DNA from: Caulobacter sp. 17J80-11
Lineage (GTDB): Bacteria; Pseudomonadota; Alphaproteobacteria; Caulobacterales; Caulobacteraceae
Length of the DNA: 64,000 bases
Direction of reading: 5' to 3'
Assembly: GCF_014349105.1 (NCBI RefSeq)
Contig: NZ_JACSJI010000011.1
Coordinates: forward strand, 60,247 to 124,246
Below, one piece after another: positions 26,000 to 34,878 of this stretch. Within the stretch, counting starts at the first letter, position 1, and every line of letters begins with the position of its first letter. A program made the translations under genes and the position numbers. The notes under the pieces were generated by a model. That model saw only the letters and a list, made by a program, of their open reading frames with translations. It ran no database searches and was not told where the DNA came from.

Positions 26000-27262
26000 A
26001 TGAGCATGCGTGGGCGCAGGTCGGCTCGACCGTTTCTAATGACCGTCGCGGTGCTGGCCCTGCTGGCGGCCTGCAAGGACGCGAGCGGCCGCCAGCAAGC
26101 CGGGCCGCCGGCCGGCGCCCGTCCGCCCGCCGAGACACGCGAGCCGAACGGGAAGGGCCAGACGCCCGCCTTCCCGAACCAGACGCGCGCGCCGCAGCCG
26201 GCCTCGAGCGAGCGCTTCGCGATCCGCACCATCGCGAGCGGGCTGTCGCATCCCTGGGCGCTGGCCTTCCTGCCCGACGGGCGTCTGCTGGTCACCGAGC
26301 GGCCGGGACGGCTGCGCGTCGTCTCCCAGGCGGGCGAGGTGTCCGCGCCGGTCCCGGGCCTGCCGAAGGTCGACGCGCGCGACCAGGGCGGCCTGCTGGA
26401 CGTGGAGCTGAGCCCCGGCTTCGCCACCGACGGCCTGATCTACTGGAGCTATGCCGAGCCGCGCCCCGGCGGCAACGGCACGGCGGTGGCGCGCGGGCGG
26501 CTGGTCGCGGACGGCCCGGAGCCGCGGGTCGAGAACGTGCAGGTGATCTTCCGCCAGCAGCCGACCTTCGACAGCACCAAGCACTTCGGTTCGCGCCTGG
26601 TGTTCGCCCCGGACGGGACCCTGTTCGTCACTCTGGGCGAGCGGTCGCTGCCGGCCTCGCGGGTGAAGGCGCAGGACCTGTCGACCGACTTCGGCAAGGT
26701 GGTGCGGATCAATCCGGACGGCTCCATCCCCAAGGACAACCCGTTCGTGGGCCAGGCCGGCGATCGGCCGGAGATCTGGTCCTATGGCCACCGCAACGTG
26801 CAGGCCGCGGCGCTGGACCCCAAGGGGCGGCTGTGGACCGTCGAGCACGGCCCCAAGGGCGGCGACGAGCTGAACCGGCCGGAAGCCGGCAAGAACTACG
26901 GCTGGCCGGTGATCACCTACGGCATCGACTATTCCGGCGCGCCGATCGGCGAGGGCGTCACCGCCAAGGCCGGCATGGAGCAGCCGGTCTACTACTGGGA
27001 TCCGGTGATCGCGCCGTCGGGCATGACCTTCTACACGGGCGACGCCTTCCCGGCCTGGAAGGGCTCGATCCTGATCGGCGGCCTGGTCCAGAAGGGGGTG
27101 GTGCGCCTGGTGCTGGGGCCCGACGACCGGGTCGCGGCCGAGGAGCGGCTGCCGATCGGCGAGCGGGTGCGCGACGTGCGCCAGGGGGCGGACGGCGCCG
27201 TCTGGCTGGTCACCGACGAAACCGACGGAAAGATCCTGAAACTGTCGCCGGCCGGTGGATGA
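26000..27262 (+). CDS. PQQ-dependent soluble sugar dehydrogenase, lipoprotein (YliI-like)
   Basis: A 420-residue beta-propeller enzyme of the aldose sugar dehydrogenase (YliI/Asd) family, which oxidises sugars in the periplasm with PQQ. A lipobox LLAAC (Cys about 26) follows the signal peptide, and a Pro/Ala-rich linker leads to the propeller. Diagnostic stretches: [76 protein letters not shown] and [13 protein letters not shown] 26000 is used although a second ATG lies at 26006. No PQQ biosynthesis genes are in the window. Confidence 0.92.
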   Translation: MSMRGRRSARPFLMTVAVLALLAACKDASGRQQAGPPAGARPPAETREPNGKGQTPAFPNQTRAPQPASSERFAIRTIASGLSHPWALAFLPDGRLLVTERPGRLRVVSQAGEVSAPVPGLPKVDARDQGGLLDVELSPGFATDGLIYWSYAEPRPGGNGTAVARGRLVADGPEPRVENVQVIFRQQPTFDSTKHFGSRLVFAPDGTLFVTLGERSLPASRVKAQDLSTDFGKVVRINPDGSIPKDNPFVGQAGDRPEIWSYGHRNVQAAALDPKGRLWTVEHGPKGGDELNRPEAGKNYGWPVITYGIDYSGAPIGEGVTAKAGMEQPVYYWDPVIAPSGMTFYTGDAFPAWKGSILIGGLVQKGVVRLVLGPDDRVAAEERLPIGERVRDVRQGADGAVWLVTDETDGKILKLSPAGG

Positions 27263-27370
27263 AACGGCCGCGCTTGTGAATGGCGTTTAGCGAAACTATT
27301 GCCAAGAATCGGCGCTTTCGTGTCTAAGGGCGGCAATCCATTTCGTTCCCGCCCGATTCAGGAGCACGCC

Positions 27371-27868
27371 TTGGCCGAGGCCCTCGACCCCGTAGACGCC
27401 CGAATCCTGGACCTGGTCCAGCACGACGCGAGCCTGTCCGTGGCCGAGATCGCCGAGCAGGTGGGCCTGTCGCCCTCGCCGTGCTGGCGGCGGATCAAGC
27501 GGCTGGAGGACGCCGGGATCATCAAGAAGCGCGTGACCCTGCTCGACTCCGAAAAGCTGGGCCTGGGCTTCGAGGTCTACGCCATCGTCAAGCTCACCCT
27601 GCCGACCAAGGAAAACCTCGACGCCTTCGAGGACGCCGTGGCCCGCTGGCCGGAGGTGGTGCAGTGCGCCACCATCACCGGGCGCGAGGACTATGTCCTG
27701 CGGGTGATCACCAAGGACATCCACACCTTCGACGAATTCCTGCGCGAGCGCCTGCTGTCGCTGGGCCTGGTCTCGGACGTGGAGAGCCATATCGTGGTGC
27801 GCGGGGTGAAGAACACCACCGCCGTGCCGCTGGGCCTGATCAGCCCGCACGTCGAGCACCCCGAGTAA
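27371..27868 (+). CDS. Lrp/AsnC-family transcriptional regulator
   Basis: A 165-residue regulator. The N-terminal winged helix is LDPVDARILDLVQHDASLSVAEIAEQVGLSPSPCWRRIKRLEDAGII; the C-terminal RAM domain spans about 75-150 (TGREDYVLRVITKDIHTFDEFL). Start TTG 27371 has an AGGAG six bases upstream and gives the family's usual length; the frame open from 27299 would add 24 residues without homologous text. Effector is probably an amino acid. No divergent target gene is adjacent. Confidence 0.92.
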   Translation: MAEALDPVDARILDLVQHDASLSVAEIAEQVGLSPSPCWRRIKRLEDAGIIKKRVTLLDSEKLGLGFEVYAIVKLTLPTKENLDAFEDAVARWPEVVQCATITGREDYVLRVITKDIHTFDEFLRERLLSLGLVSDVESHIVVRGVKNTTAVPLGLISPHVEHPE

Positions 27869-27979
27869 GCGCGGTTTCGGCGCCGGCGCCACAGGCGCGG
27901 GCTTTCCGCTGCGGCCACGCTCGACAAGACAACGCTGTTCGGCAACCCTCGCCTTTCGGGGGAAGTCAGGGGTAGGGCG

Positions 27980-28948
27980 ATGATCGAACTTGTTGTCGAT
28001 GCGCGGAAGAAGGACCTGGGCGGCTTCGAGGTCGGGCGGGTGCTGCCGTTCGCCGAGCGGCGCATGGTCGGGCCGTTCATCTTTCTGGACCACATGGGTC
28101 CCGCCGACTTCGAGCCGGGCCACGGCGTCGACGTGCGGCCGCACCCGCACATCGGCTTGTCGACGGTGACCTACCTGTTCGAGGGCGAGCTGGTGCACCG
28201 CGACAGCCTGGGCTCGCGCCTGAGCATCCAGCCCGGCGAGGTCAACTGGATGACCGCCGGCAAGGGCATCAGCCACTCCGAGCGCACAGACCCGTACCGC
28301 CGCGAGATCGGCGCCCGCCTGCACGGCATGCAGGCCTGGGTCGCCCTGCCGACCGAGAACGAAGAGGACGATCCGGCCTTCGACCACTACACCGGCGCGG
28401 ACCTGATGGAGTACCACGGAGACGGTCTCTACGCGCGGCTGATCGCCGGCGAGGCCTACGGCGCCAAGTCGAAGGTGAAGACCCACTCGCCGCTGTTCTA
28501 CGTGCACTGGGAGATGGCCGCCGGTGTGAAGTCGGCGCCGCCCAAGGGCCATTCGGAACGCGCCGCCTACGTCGTGAAGGGCGCGGTCGAGATCGACGGG
28601 CGCCGCTTCGACGCCGGCCAGATGATCGTGTTCGAGAAGAACGCCGACGCGGTGGTCACCGCCCTGACTCCGGCCACGGTCATGCTGCTGGGCGGCGAGC
28701 CGGTGGGCGAGCGGCTGATCTGGTGGAACTTCGTCTCCTCCTCCAAGGAGCGGATGGAGCAGGCCAAGGCCGACTGGAAGGAAGGCCGTTTCGCCCTGCC
28801 GCCGGAGGACGACAAGGAGTTTATCCCGCTGCCCCAGGACGAAGCGCCGGTGCAGCCGGCGGCGGAAGCGGGCCCTGAGGAGGCCCCCGAGGGGGCTCCG
28901 GAGGCGATCTCGGAGCCGGTTCCGGCAGCGGCTCAAGCCGCGGGCTGA
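27980..28948 (+). CDS. Pirin family bicupin protein
   Basis: A 322-residue bicupin. The N-terminal cupin has the metal site PHPHIGLSTVTYLFEGELVHRDSLG and the pirin signature NWMTAGKGISHSERT. The C-terminal cupin contains GHSERAAYVVKGAVEIDG. Bacterial pirins can act as quercetin dioxygenases or redox sensors; the role here is open. The last 45 residues are a Glu/Pro/Ala-rich tail not found in the core fold. Confidence 0.93.
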   Translation: MIELVVDARKKDLGGFEVGRVLPFAERRMVGPFIFLDHMGPADFEPGHGVDVRPHPHIGLSTVTYLFEGELVHRDSLGSRLSIQPGEVNWMTAGKGISHSERTDPYRREIGARLHGMQAWVALPTENEEDDPAFDHYTGADLMEYHGDGLYARLIAGEAYGAKSKVKTHSPLFYVHWEMAAGVKSAPPKGHSERAAYVVKGAVEIDGRRFDAGQMIVFEKNADAVVTALTPATVMLLGGEPVGERLIWWNFVSSSKERMEQAKADWKEGRFALPPEDDKEFIPLPQDEAPVQPAAEAGPEEAPEGAPEAISEPVPAAAQAAG

Positions 28949-29003
28949 CGCCCGTCGGCCTCGGCGCTCCTGCGGACAATTCCGTATTGCCTTCCGATAT
29001 GAG

Positions 29004-29024
29004 TGCGAGTCATTCTCAATCGCA
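29004..29024 (+). promoter_or_regulatory. Fur-box-like element
   Basis: A 21-bp imperfect palindrome with TGCGA/TCGCA ends around GTCATTCTCAA. Seven of ten base pairs are symmetric, and the AGTCATTCTCAAT core resembles alphaproteobacterial Fur/iron boxes. It lies 19 bp upstream of the small ORF at 29044. Confidence 0.5.
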
Positions 29025-29043
29025 TCAGTTTGGGAGTCTCGCC

Positions 29044-29187
29044 ATGATCCTCCTCACCCTGGGCGTCGAGACGCTGGCGCGTCTGATGGAGCCGGAAGCG
29101 CGCGACCGCGAGGCGGCCTGGCTGCTGGCGGGGCCCGCCGAGGACGCCGTCGAAGCCGAAGAGCCGCCCCCGGCGGCGGACGCCTAG
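29044..29187 (+). CDS. 47-residue small protein behind a Fur-like box
   Basis: A short protein with a hydrophobic beginning (ILLTLGVETLARLM), then a charged stretch EPEARDREAAWLL and an acidic, Pro/Ala-rich end. ATG 29044 follows GGGAG at a good distance. An in-frame ATG at 28987 exists, but using it would put the Fur-like box inside the gene. No known family is recognised. It may be an iron-responsive small membrane-associated protein (inference). Confidence 0.5.
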   Translation: MILLTLGVETLARLMEPEARDREAAWLLAGPAEDAVEAEEPPPAADA

Positions 29188-29507
29188 GGCCGGTCCCAGA
29201 CCAGGTAGCGCCGCTCCTGCAGGGGCGCGGCGTTCAGCGCCGGCCACCAGGCCTCGTCGGCGCGCGACAGAAGCGCGGGCAGGGCCGCGCGCAGGGCGTC
29301 GAAGCCGCGCTGGCCGGCGGCCACGGTCAGGACCGGGCCGTCAGCGCGATAGAAGATCAGTTCGGCCGGGCCGGCCGCCGTAGCGCGCCGGGCCTCGACC
29401 TGATCGACCTCGCCCCAGGCCAGGCGCGTGACCTCGGGCCGGCGCAGCAGTTCCTTGCGCAGCAGCCGCACCTCGTGGTCGTCGAATTCGATCTCGTACG
29501 AAGCCAT
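29184..29507 (-). CDS. Hypothetical protein, 107 residues
   Basis: A small soluble protein starting MASYEIEFDDHEVRLLRKELLRRPE; a slightly earlier ATG at 29516 is possible. It looks like a mixed alpha/beta domain (WGEVDQVEARRA, LIFYRADGPVLTVAAGQRGFDALRAAL), loosely like bacterial PH-type domains, with Trp-rich end text EAWWPAL. I cannot name a family. It precedes the esterase gene on the same strand order and shares a CTAG stop overlap with the small ORF. Confidence 0.65.
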   Translation of the reverse strand: MASYEIEFDDHEVRLLRKELLRRPEVTRLAWGEVDQVEARRATAAGPAELIFYRADGPVLTVAAGQRGFDALRAALPALLSRADEAWWPALNAAPLQERRYLVWDRP

Positions 29508-29525
29508 GGTCTGCAAGGTAGTCGG

Positions 29526-30518
29526 TCAGGCGGCCTTGAACACCCCGTGCCGCGCGCCCCAGGCCAGGAACAGGTCGGGCCAAATGGCCGCGGGCTTGCC
29601 CTGGATCAGGCGCAGGCCGAAGCCGTGCTCGCCCTCCTCGAACACGTGCAGCTCGGACGGGATCTTCGCCGCGCGCAGGGCGGCGAACATCATCAGGCTG
29701 TTTTCGACCGGCACGGCGCTGTCGTCGGCGGCGTGCACCAGGAAGGTCGGCGGCGTGTCGGCCCCGACGCTGCGCTCGCGCGACCAGGCGCCGATCCGCT
29801 CCTCGCTCGGCGTGGCCCCCAGCAGGTACTCGCGCGAGCCCGGATGGGCGTGCGGGGCTGCCATGGTGATCACCGGATACATCAGCCCCGCCAGGTCCGG
29901 CCGGGCGCTGACGCCGTCGCGGGCGTCGACCGCCGCGTAGACCGGCTGTGCATGCCGGGCGGCCAGCGAGGCGGCCAGATGGCCGCCGGCGGAGAAGCCC
30001 AGAACCGCCACGCGGGCCGGATCGAGGCCGTAGCGCGCCGCGTCGGCGCGGATGATCCTGAGCGCCCGCTGGGCGTCCTGCAGCGGCGCGTCCGGTCCCG
30101 CCGCCCAGCCGTCGGCCGGCAGGCGGTAGCGCAGCACGAAGGCGGTGACGCCCGCAGCGTTCAGCCGGCGGGCGGCCTCGAAGCCTTCCTTGTCGATCAC
30201 CACGCGCTTGTAGCCGCCCCCGGGAATGATCAGCACCGCCGCGCCCGAGGGACGGGCGGGCCGGAACACGGTCATCAGGGGCTCGGCGATCCCGGTGGCG
30301 AAGCGGTCGCGATACTGGGCCGGGTCGGGGCTGCGCTCGACGATCTCCAGCGTCGCGGTCGCGTGCTCGCCGCCGGGCGCGGCGCCCGGCCACAGCCGCA
30401 CGATCTCGGTCGGGTCGTCGGCGTAGAGCGGCCCCTGCGCGCGGGCGCCGGCGGGAGCGGCGGCCAGAACGGGGGCCAGGGCGGCGCCCAGGCCCAGCAC
30501 GGTGCGGCGATCAAGCAT
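29526..30518 (-). CDS. Secreted alpha/beta-hydrolase, acetyl-esterase-like
   Basis: A 330-residue hydrolase with an N-terminal export signal of Tat type (DRRTVLGLGAALAPVL, cleavage near ARA-Q). The oxyanion and nucleophile motifs are IIPGGGYKRV and GFSAGGHLAASLA; a likely acid is in HAADDSAVP, and the His is in EEGEHGFGL. The GGGY and GFSAGGH pattern is that of BD-FAE or xylan acetyl esterase-like enzymes, so deacetylation of a plant polymer is plausible. Confidence 0.88.
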   Translation of the reverse strand: MLDRRTVLGLGAALAPVLAAAPAGARAQGPLYADDPTEIVRLWPGAAPGGEHATATLEIVERSPDPAQYRDRFATGIAEPLMTVFRPARPSGAAVLIIPGGGYKRVVIDKEGFEAARRLNAAGVTAFVLRYRLPADGWAAGPDAPLQDAQRALRIIRADAARYGLDPARVAVLGFSAGGHLAASLAARHAQPVYAAVDARDGVSARPDLAGLMYPVITMAAPHAHPGSREYLLGATPSEERIGAWSRERSVGADTPPTFLVHAADDSAVPVENSLMMFAALRAAKIPSELHVFEEGEHGFGLRLIQGKPAAIWPDLFLAWGARHGVFKAA

Positions 30519-30591
30519 GGCGGTACTCCCTCGACGGGCGCAGCCTAGCCCTGAGCCGAGGACGCTCCCAAAACGGGGCCGCGCAAACGAA

Positions 30592-30619
30592 AAGGGCGGA
30601 GGCTCGCGCCTCCGCCCTT
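30592..30619 (-). terminator. Rho-independent terminator of the thiolase gene
   Basis: A 12-bp perfect stem AAGGGCGGAGGC with a 4-base loop, followed on the minus strand by TTTTCGTTTG (overlapping the stem's T end). It lies 22 bp after the thiolase stop and before the esterase gene. Confidence 0.85.
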
Positions 30620-30641
30620 CCGGTCAGTTTCGTCCGCTGCC

Positions 30642-31835
30642 TCAGACCAGCTCGATCGCCATGGCGGTGGCTTCGCCGCCGCCGATGCACAGCGAGGCCA
30701 GGCCCTTCTTGCCGCCGGTCTTCTCCAGCGCCGAGATCAGGGTAGCGATCACGCGGGCGCCGGAGGCGCCGATCGGGTGGCCCAGCGCGCAGGCGCCGCC
30801 GTGGATGTTCAGCTTGTCGTGCGGGATGTTCATCTCGCGCATGGCCACCATCGGCACCACGGCGAAGGCTTCGTTGACCTCGAACAGGTCGACGTCGTCG
30901 ACGGTCCAGCCGGCCTTCTTGAGCGCCTTCTCCATCGCCGGCACCGGGGCGGTGGTGAACTTGCCCGGCTCGTGGGCGTGGGCGGCGTGGGCCACCACCT
31001 TGGCCACGATCGGCAGGCCCAGCTTCTCGGCCACCGACTGGCGGGTCATCACCAGGGCGGCGGCGCCGTCGGAGATCGACGAGGCGTTGGCGGCGGTGAT
31101 GCCGCCGTCCTTGGCGAAGGCCGGCTTCAGGGTCGGGATCTTGGCCGGGTCGGCCTTCAGCGGCTGCTCGTCCTTCGAGACCACCTCGACGCCCTTACGC
31201 GTCGTGACTTCGACGGGCACGATCTCACGCTCGAAGGCGCCGCTCTCGACCGCCGCCTTGGCGCGCGTCAGGCTCTCGATGGCGTAGGCGTCCATGTCCT
31301 CGCGGGTGAACTGGTACTCGCGGGCGGTGTCCTCGGCGAAGGCGCCCATCAGCTTGCCCGGCGTGTAGGCGTCTTCCAGGCCGTCCAGGTACATGGAGTC
31401 CGAGATGACGTCGTGGCCGATACGGGCCCCGCCGCGGTGCTTGTTCATGACGTAGGGGGCGTTGGTCATGGACTCCATGCCGCCCGCCACGATCACGTCG
31501 GCGCTGCCGGCGGCCAGCGCGTCGTGCGCCATGATCGCCGCCTGCATGCCCGAGCCGCACATCTTGTTGACGGTGGTCGCCTCGGTGTTCAGCGACAGGC
31601 CCGCGCCCAGCGCCGCCTGACGGGCGGGGGCCTGGCCGAGGCCGGCCGGGAGCACGCAGCCCATGAAGATCTGCTCGACCTTGTCGGCGGGCAGGCCCGC
31701 GCGCTCGAGCGCGGCCTTCACGGCGACGGCGCCGAGCTGGGTGGACTTCACGCCCGAGAGCGCGCCCTGGAAGCCGCCCATCGGCGTGCGGGCGTAGGAG
31801 GCGATGACGACGGGATCGGAGCCGTTGGCGGGCAT
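30642..31835 (-). CDS. Acetyl-CoA C-acetyltransferase (thiolase)
   Basis: A 397-residue thiolase that condenses or cleaves acetoacetyl-CoA. The acylated Cys lies in TVNKMCGSGMQA (about residue 94), the His in LNIHGGACALGHPIGASG, and the second Cys in SLCIGGGEA. Length and text fit the biosynthetic type used for acetoacetyl-CoA/PHB or degradation of branched acids, but no PHB partner genes are adjacent. It has its own terminator. Followed upstream by a thioesterase gene in the same direction, 33 bp away. Confidence 0.94.
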   Translation of the reverse strand: MPANGSDPVVIASYARTPMGGFQGALSGVKSTQLGAVAVKAALERAGLPADKVEQIFMGCVLPAGLGQAPARQAALGAGLSLNTEATTVNKMCGSGMQAAIMAHDALAAGSADVIVAGGMESMTNAPYVMNKHRGGARIGHDVISDSMYLDGLEDAYTPGKLMGAFAEDTAREYQFTREDMDAYAIESLTRAKAAVESGAFEREIVPVEVTTRKGVEVVSKDEQPLKADPAKIPTLKPAFAKDGGITAANASSISDGAAALVMTRQSVAEKLGLPIVAKVVAHAAHAHEPGKFTTAPVPAMEKALKKAGWTVDDVDLFEVNEAFAVVPMVAMREMNIPHDKLNIHGGACALGHPIGASGARVIATLISALEKTGGKKGLASLCIGGGEATAMAIELV

Positions 31836-31868
31836 GGGAATCCTCGATGAGTGTGTTGTTGGGGCGAG

Positions 31869-32732
31869 TTAAACCGCCGCCGAGGCGCCTCGCGCAAGCA
31901 CCTTTCTCAGCTGACGGGCCACGCCGAGCAGTTCGCCCGCGCGGTTCCAGGCCGTTCCGTCCTCCACCGCCCAGCCGTTCGCCCAGTCGCGGGTCGTGAA
32001 CTCGAACAAGGCCCAGCCGTCGGGCGCGACGTCGGGCGTGAGGGGGCGCGCGAAGTCGTATCTAAGGTCGACGGTGGCCGCCGGCCAGGGACGATCGGTC
32101 ACGGCGTAGAAGGATGGGAACACGGCGTCGAACAGGAAGGCCAGGCGCGCCGCGTCCAGCGGCAGGCCGTCGTTCAGCCGCATCCAGATGCGGATCACCG
32201 CCTCCTCGCCGTTGGCGAAGGGAAAGCCGGCGCCGGCCGGGCGGTAGTCGGCCAGCTGGGTGAAGTGCGGCACGATCGCGGGCGGCAGGTCCAGCGGGGC
32301 CAGACCCTCCGGCTGGGCGATCCCCGCTGGGCGGCTGGCGGGCCGGTGCGCCGGGCTGGCCGCGTCCTGACCGAAGGTGACGCCGGCGGTGAAGCGCGTC
32401 TCGCCGTCCTGATGCGCCGCGACCTGGGCGAAGGTCGTGGTGCGCGCGCCGCGCAGGCGCGAGGCTTCGAGGGTCAGGGGCGCGAAGTCGGGCTTGGCCA
32501 GGTACTGGACCGACACGGTGCGCACCGGCGCGCCCGGCGTCAGCGCCTGCTCGGCGGCGCGGATCGCCAGGGCCGCCAGATAGCCGCCGTTAGGGCCGCC
32601 GCGCTCGGGCGAGGCCTCCATGCGGGCGTTGGAAAGACGAAGGGGCGGGAGCGCGACCAGGCCCCCGCCCAGTTGGTCGGTGCGCAGGCGGATCGCCGCA
32701 TCGAACTCGGCCGTGTCGAGCGCTTCATACAT
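31869..32732 (-). CDS. Acyl-CoA thioesterase-like hotdog protein
   Basis: A 287-residue double-hotdog protein of the TesB-like thioesterase type (4HBT_3). Motifs: PERGGPNGGYLAALAIRA at the first hotdog, RTVSVQYLAKPDF, and in the second half FDAVFPSFYAV, followed by TVDLRYDFARPL and GWAVEDGTAWNRAGELLGVARQ. It probably hydrolyses acyl-CoA. Lies upstream of the thiolase and may be co-transcribed with it. Catalytic residues are not obvious, so enzyme class is a family inference. Confidence 0.82.
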   Translation of the reverse strand: MYEALDTAEFDAAIRLRTDQLGGGLVALPPLRLSNARMEASPERGGPNGGYLAALAIRAAEQALTPGAPVRTVSVQYLAKPDFAPLTLEASRLRGARTTTFAQVAAHQDGETRFTAGVTFGQDAASPAHRPASRPAGIAQPEGLAPLDLPPAIVPHFTQLADYRPAGAGFPFANGEEAVIRIWMRLNDGLPLDAARLAFLFDAVFPSFYAVTDRPWPAATVDLRYDFARPLTPDVAPDGWALFEFTTRDWANGWAVEDGTAWNRAGELLGVARQLRKVLARGASAAV

Positions 32733-32907
32733 CGGCTCACCTCCGTTGCGATTGGCAACTTAGTCACGTGCGTCCTCAAACGCAACTGACAAAAAAGTTT
32801 TCCGCGGCCGGGATCAAAAGCCCAATGGCCAAGGTTGATGGCGGCGTACGGCAAAGCTCGCCCCGTCGGGGGGCCGGCTCCTCTCACGCGTGAAAAGGAG
32901 ATCGTCG

Positions 32908-33456
32908 ATGCGTTCCGTTCTCTGTTTCGTGGCCGCGGCCGCTCTCGGCCTGTCCGCCCCCGCCGCCCAGGCGGCCTCGTTCCCGAACGTGCCGAAAATG
33001 GTCTCCGGCGCCTGGACCAAGGTGGCCACCACGGTGAAGCGGCCGTTCGTCAAGAAGAACACCACGCCCGTCGCCACGTCGACGCCGGCGACCGACCCCG
33101 CGACCGAAACCACGACGCCGCCGGCGGCCGCGCCGACCGAGGCCACGACGTCGACCCCCTCCGCCACGCCTGCGCCGAGCGCGGCGGCGACGGCGCTGAT
33201 CATCTACAGCGGCAAGGAGTGGAGCGGGCGCCAGCTGAAGCTGACCGCCGACACGCCCAATCTCGGCGCCCTGGAATTCAACAACCGGACGCGCTCGGTG
33301 CGGGTCCCGGCCGGTGAAACCTGGGAGTTCTGCAGCGACCGCGCCTATCGCGGCCATTGCCTGGCGCTGAGCGGCGAAGTCGCCGACATCAAGGTCTACC
33401 AGATGGTCGAGCGGATCACTTCGGTGCGCAAACTGCCGAAGGCGCCGGCGGCCTGA
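32908..33456 (+). CDS. Secreted beta/gamma-crystallin-like protein
   Basis: A 182-residue exported protein. A signal peptide ends near AAQA (about residue 22). A Thr/Pro/Ala-rich linker follows (about 55-95), then one Greek-key pair LIIYSGKEWSGRQLKLTAD and WEFCSDRAYRGHCLALSGEVADI, the beta/gamma-crystallin pattern. ATG 32908 follows AAGGAG; an earlier in-frame ATG at 32890 is less well placed. Single-domain crystallins may bind calcium or cell surfaces. Precise role unknown. Confidence 0.82.
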   Translation: MRSVLCFVAAAALGLSAPAAQAASFPNVPKMVSGAWTKVATTVKRPFVKKNTTPVATSTPATDPATETTTPPAAAPTEATTSTPSATPAPSAAATALIIYSGKEWSGRQLKLTADTPNLGALEFNNRTRSVRVPAGETWEFCSDRAYRGHCLALSGEVADIKVYQMVERITSVRKLPKAPAA

Positions 33457-33527
33457 TCGCAGCGGGCGGTCCGTCGTCAAAAGCAACGCCCCTTGTTTTC
33501 GGGCTGACGCAAGGGCATCTTTCGGGC

Positions 33528-34019
33528 ATGGGCCGCACCGCCGATTATTCGCGTCAAAGCTGCAGCATCGCCGCCACCCTCGAGGTGATCGGCGACCCGT
33601 GGACCCTGCTGGTGATCCGCGACGCCTTCCGGGGCGTCCGCCGGTTCGAACAGTGGCAGGAGCGGCTGGGCGTCGCGCGCAACGTGCTGGCCTCGCGTCT
33701 GAAGAGCCTGGTCCAGCACGGCGTGCTCGAGCCCCGGGTCTATTCCGAGCGGCCGCTGCGCCACGAGTACGTCCTGACCGCCAAGGGCAAGGACCTCTAC
33801 AAGGTGCTGCTGACCCTGCACGACTGGGGCGCGTCACACCTCTACGGCGACGAGGGCGCGGGCGTCAGCTTCGTGCACAAGACCTGCGGCCACGAGCTGA
33901 AGCCGACCCTGGCCTGCGCCTGCTGCGGCGAAGAGGTGAAGCCGCGCGACCTGGAGATGAAGGTCGAGCCCGACCGCCCCACCGTCGGCGACGTGCTGAA
34001 CAAGGGCGAGGCGGCTTAA
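33528..34019 (+). CDS. HxlR-family transcriptional regulator
   Basis: A 163-residue winged-helix regulator. The domain reads CSIAATLEVIGDPWTLLVIRDAFRGVRRFEQWQERLGVARNVLASRL, then RHEYVLTAKGKDLYKVL, as in HxlR. A C-terminal segment HKTCGHELKPTLACACCGEEV has a zinc-ribbon look and may bind metal or sense redox. HxlR proteins often sense aldehydes or quinones through cysteines. Its stop shares TTAA with the convergent membrane protein gene. Confidence 0.9.
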   Translation: MGRTADYSRQSCSIAATLEVIGDPWTLLVIRDAFRGVRRFEQWQERLGVARNVLASRLKSLVQHGVLEPRVYSERPLRHEYVLTAKGKDLYKVLLTLHDWGASHLYGDEGAGVSFVHKTCGHELKPTLACACCGEEVKPRDLEMKVEPDRPTVGDVLNKGEAA

Positions 34020-34423
34020 GTCCCGCGCCGGTAGGCGACCCGCCAGATCACGAGTCCGACGAGGGCGCCGATCGCCGCGGCTAAAGCGACGACGCCGTAG
34101 GTATCGGGATCGGTCGTTCCGTTTATCAGACTGGGCAGACCAATCGGGAGCGCGTTGAGCACGCCCCCGAGCACGACGGCGCTCAATGGGTCCCGCCGCC
34201 CGAGCTCGTGAAGGATCAACCAGACCGGTCCGCCAAGAAGGCCCAGTCCCAGAACGTATACGATCAGGGCTGCGGGTCCGACGAGCAGGACGATAGGCGC
34301 CGCCACGGCCACGTCATCGCCAGTCGACATGACGAAGGCCAATGCCCAAGAGGCGGCGCCGATCACTGCTCCGCTGGTGAGACCAAGGCCCGCCCGTGTT
34401 GGATTGGTGACGTAGGTCGTCAT
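34016..34423 (-). CDS. Membrane protein, paralogue of next gene
   Basis: A 135-residue protein with four predicted helices (about 13-33, 40-62, 80-100, 108-130). N-terminus VTNPTRAGLGLTSGAVIGAASWAL and C-terminus GLVIWRVAYRR closely resemble the adjacent 152-residue protein, so this is a tandem duplicate. Start overlaps the other gene's stop by ATGA. Third gene after a fatty acid desaturase. Function unknown. Confidence 0.75.
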   Translation of the reverse strand: MTTYVTNPTRAGLGLTSGAVIGAASWALAFVMSTGDDVAVAAPIVLLVGPAALIVYVLGLGLLGGPVWLILHELGRRDPLSAVVLGGVLNALPIGLPSLINGTTDPDTYGVVALAAAIGALVGLVIWRVAYRRGT

Positions 34424-34878
34424 GCGCTGACTCCTTGGCCGTGGTGGTCAGCGCGCCGGTAAGCGACCCGCCAGATCACCCAGCCGACTGGAGCGCCGAC
34501 CACACTGACTGCCGGCAGGAGTATGGGCCACATCAGGTATCCCGTCGGTGCTATCACAATGGTGAGCACCATGATGGCGGCGCAGCTGACGCCGACGCCG
34601 GCGATGATTGCGTCGGATGGGCCGCGCCGGTTCGCGACATGCATGAGAAGCCAAATCGGCGCGCCAAATATCGTCAGTCCCATCAGGTAAATCGCCGAAA
34701 ACAGGCCCCAAGTGCCTGCGCCCATTCTGACGAGATCGGACGGGCCATTGGAGCTCCAGCTAAAGATCAACAGCATTAGGACGTTGAGAGCTGCCCAAAC
34801 GGCGCCGCCTGCCGCCGCACCAGCGAGCAGCCCGAGGAACGCCCGGGGTCGGGTCGTGAGATAGGCCGTATGGCTCAT
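34420..34878 (-). CDS. Membrane protein, tandem paralogue
   Basis: A 152-residue four-helix membrane protein. LTTRPRAFLGLLAGAAAGGAVWAALN at the N-terminus and VGWVIWRVAYRR at the C-terminus match the 135-residue neighbour. The start overlaps the desaturase stop (ATGA) and the stop overlaps the paralogue start. The three genes are thus coupled. I recognise no family. Confidence 0.78.
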   Translation of the reverse strand: MSHTAYLTTRPRAFLGLLAGAAAGGAVWAALNVLMLLIFSWSSNGPSDLVRMGAGTWGLFSAIYLMGLTIFGAPIWLLMHVANRRGPSDAIIAGVGVSCAAIMVLTIVIAPTGYLMWPILLPAVSVVGAPVGWVIWRVAYRRADHHGQGVSA

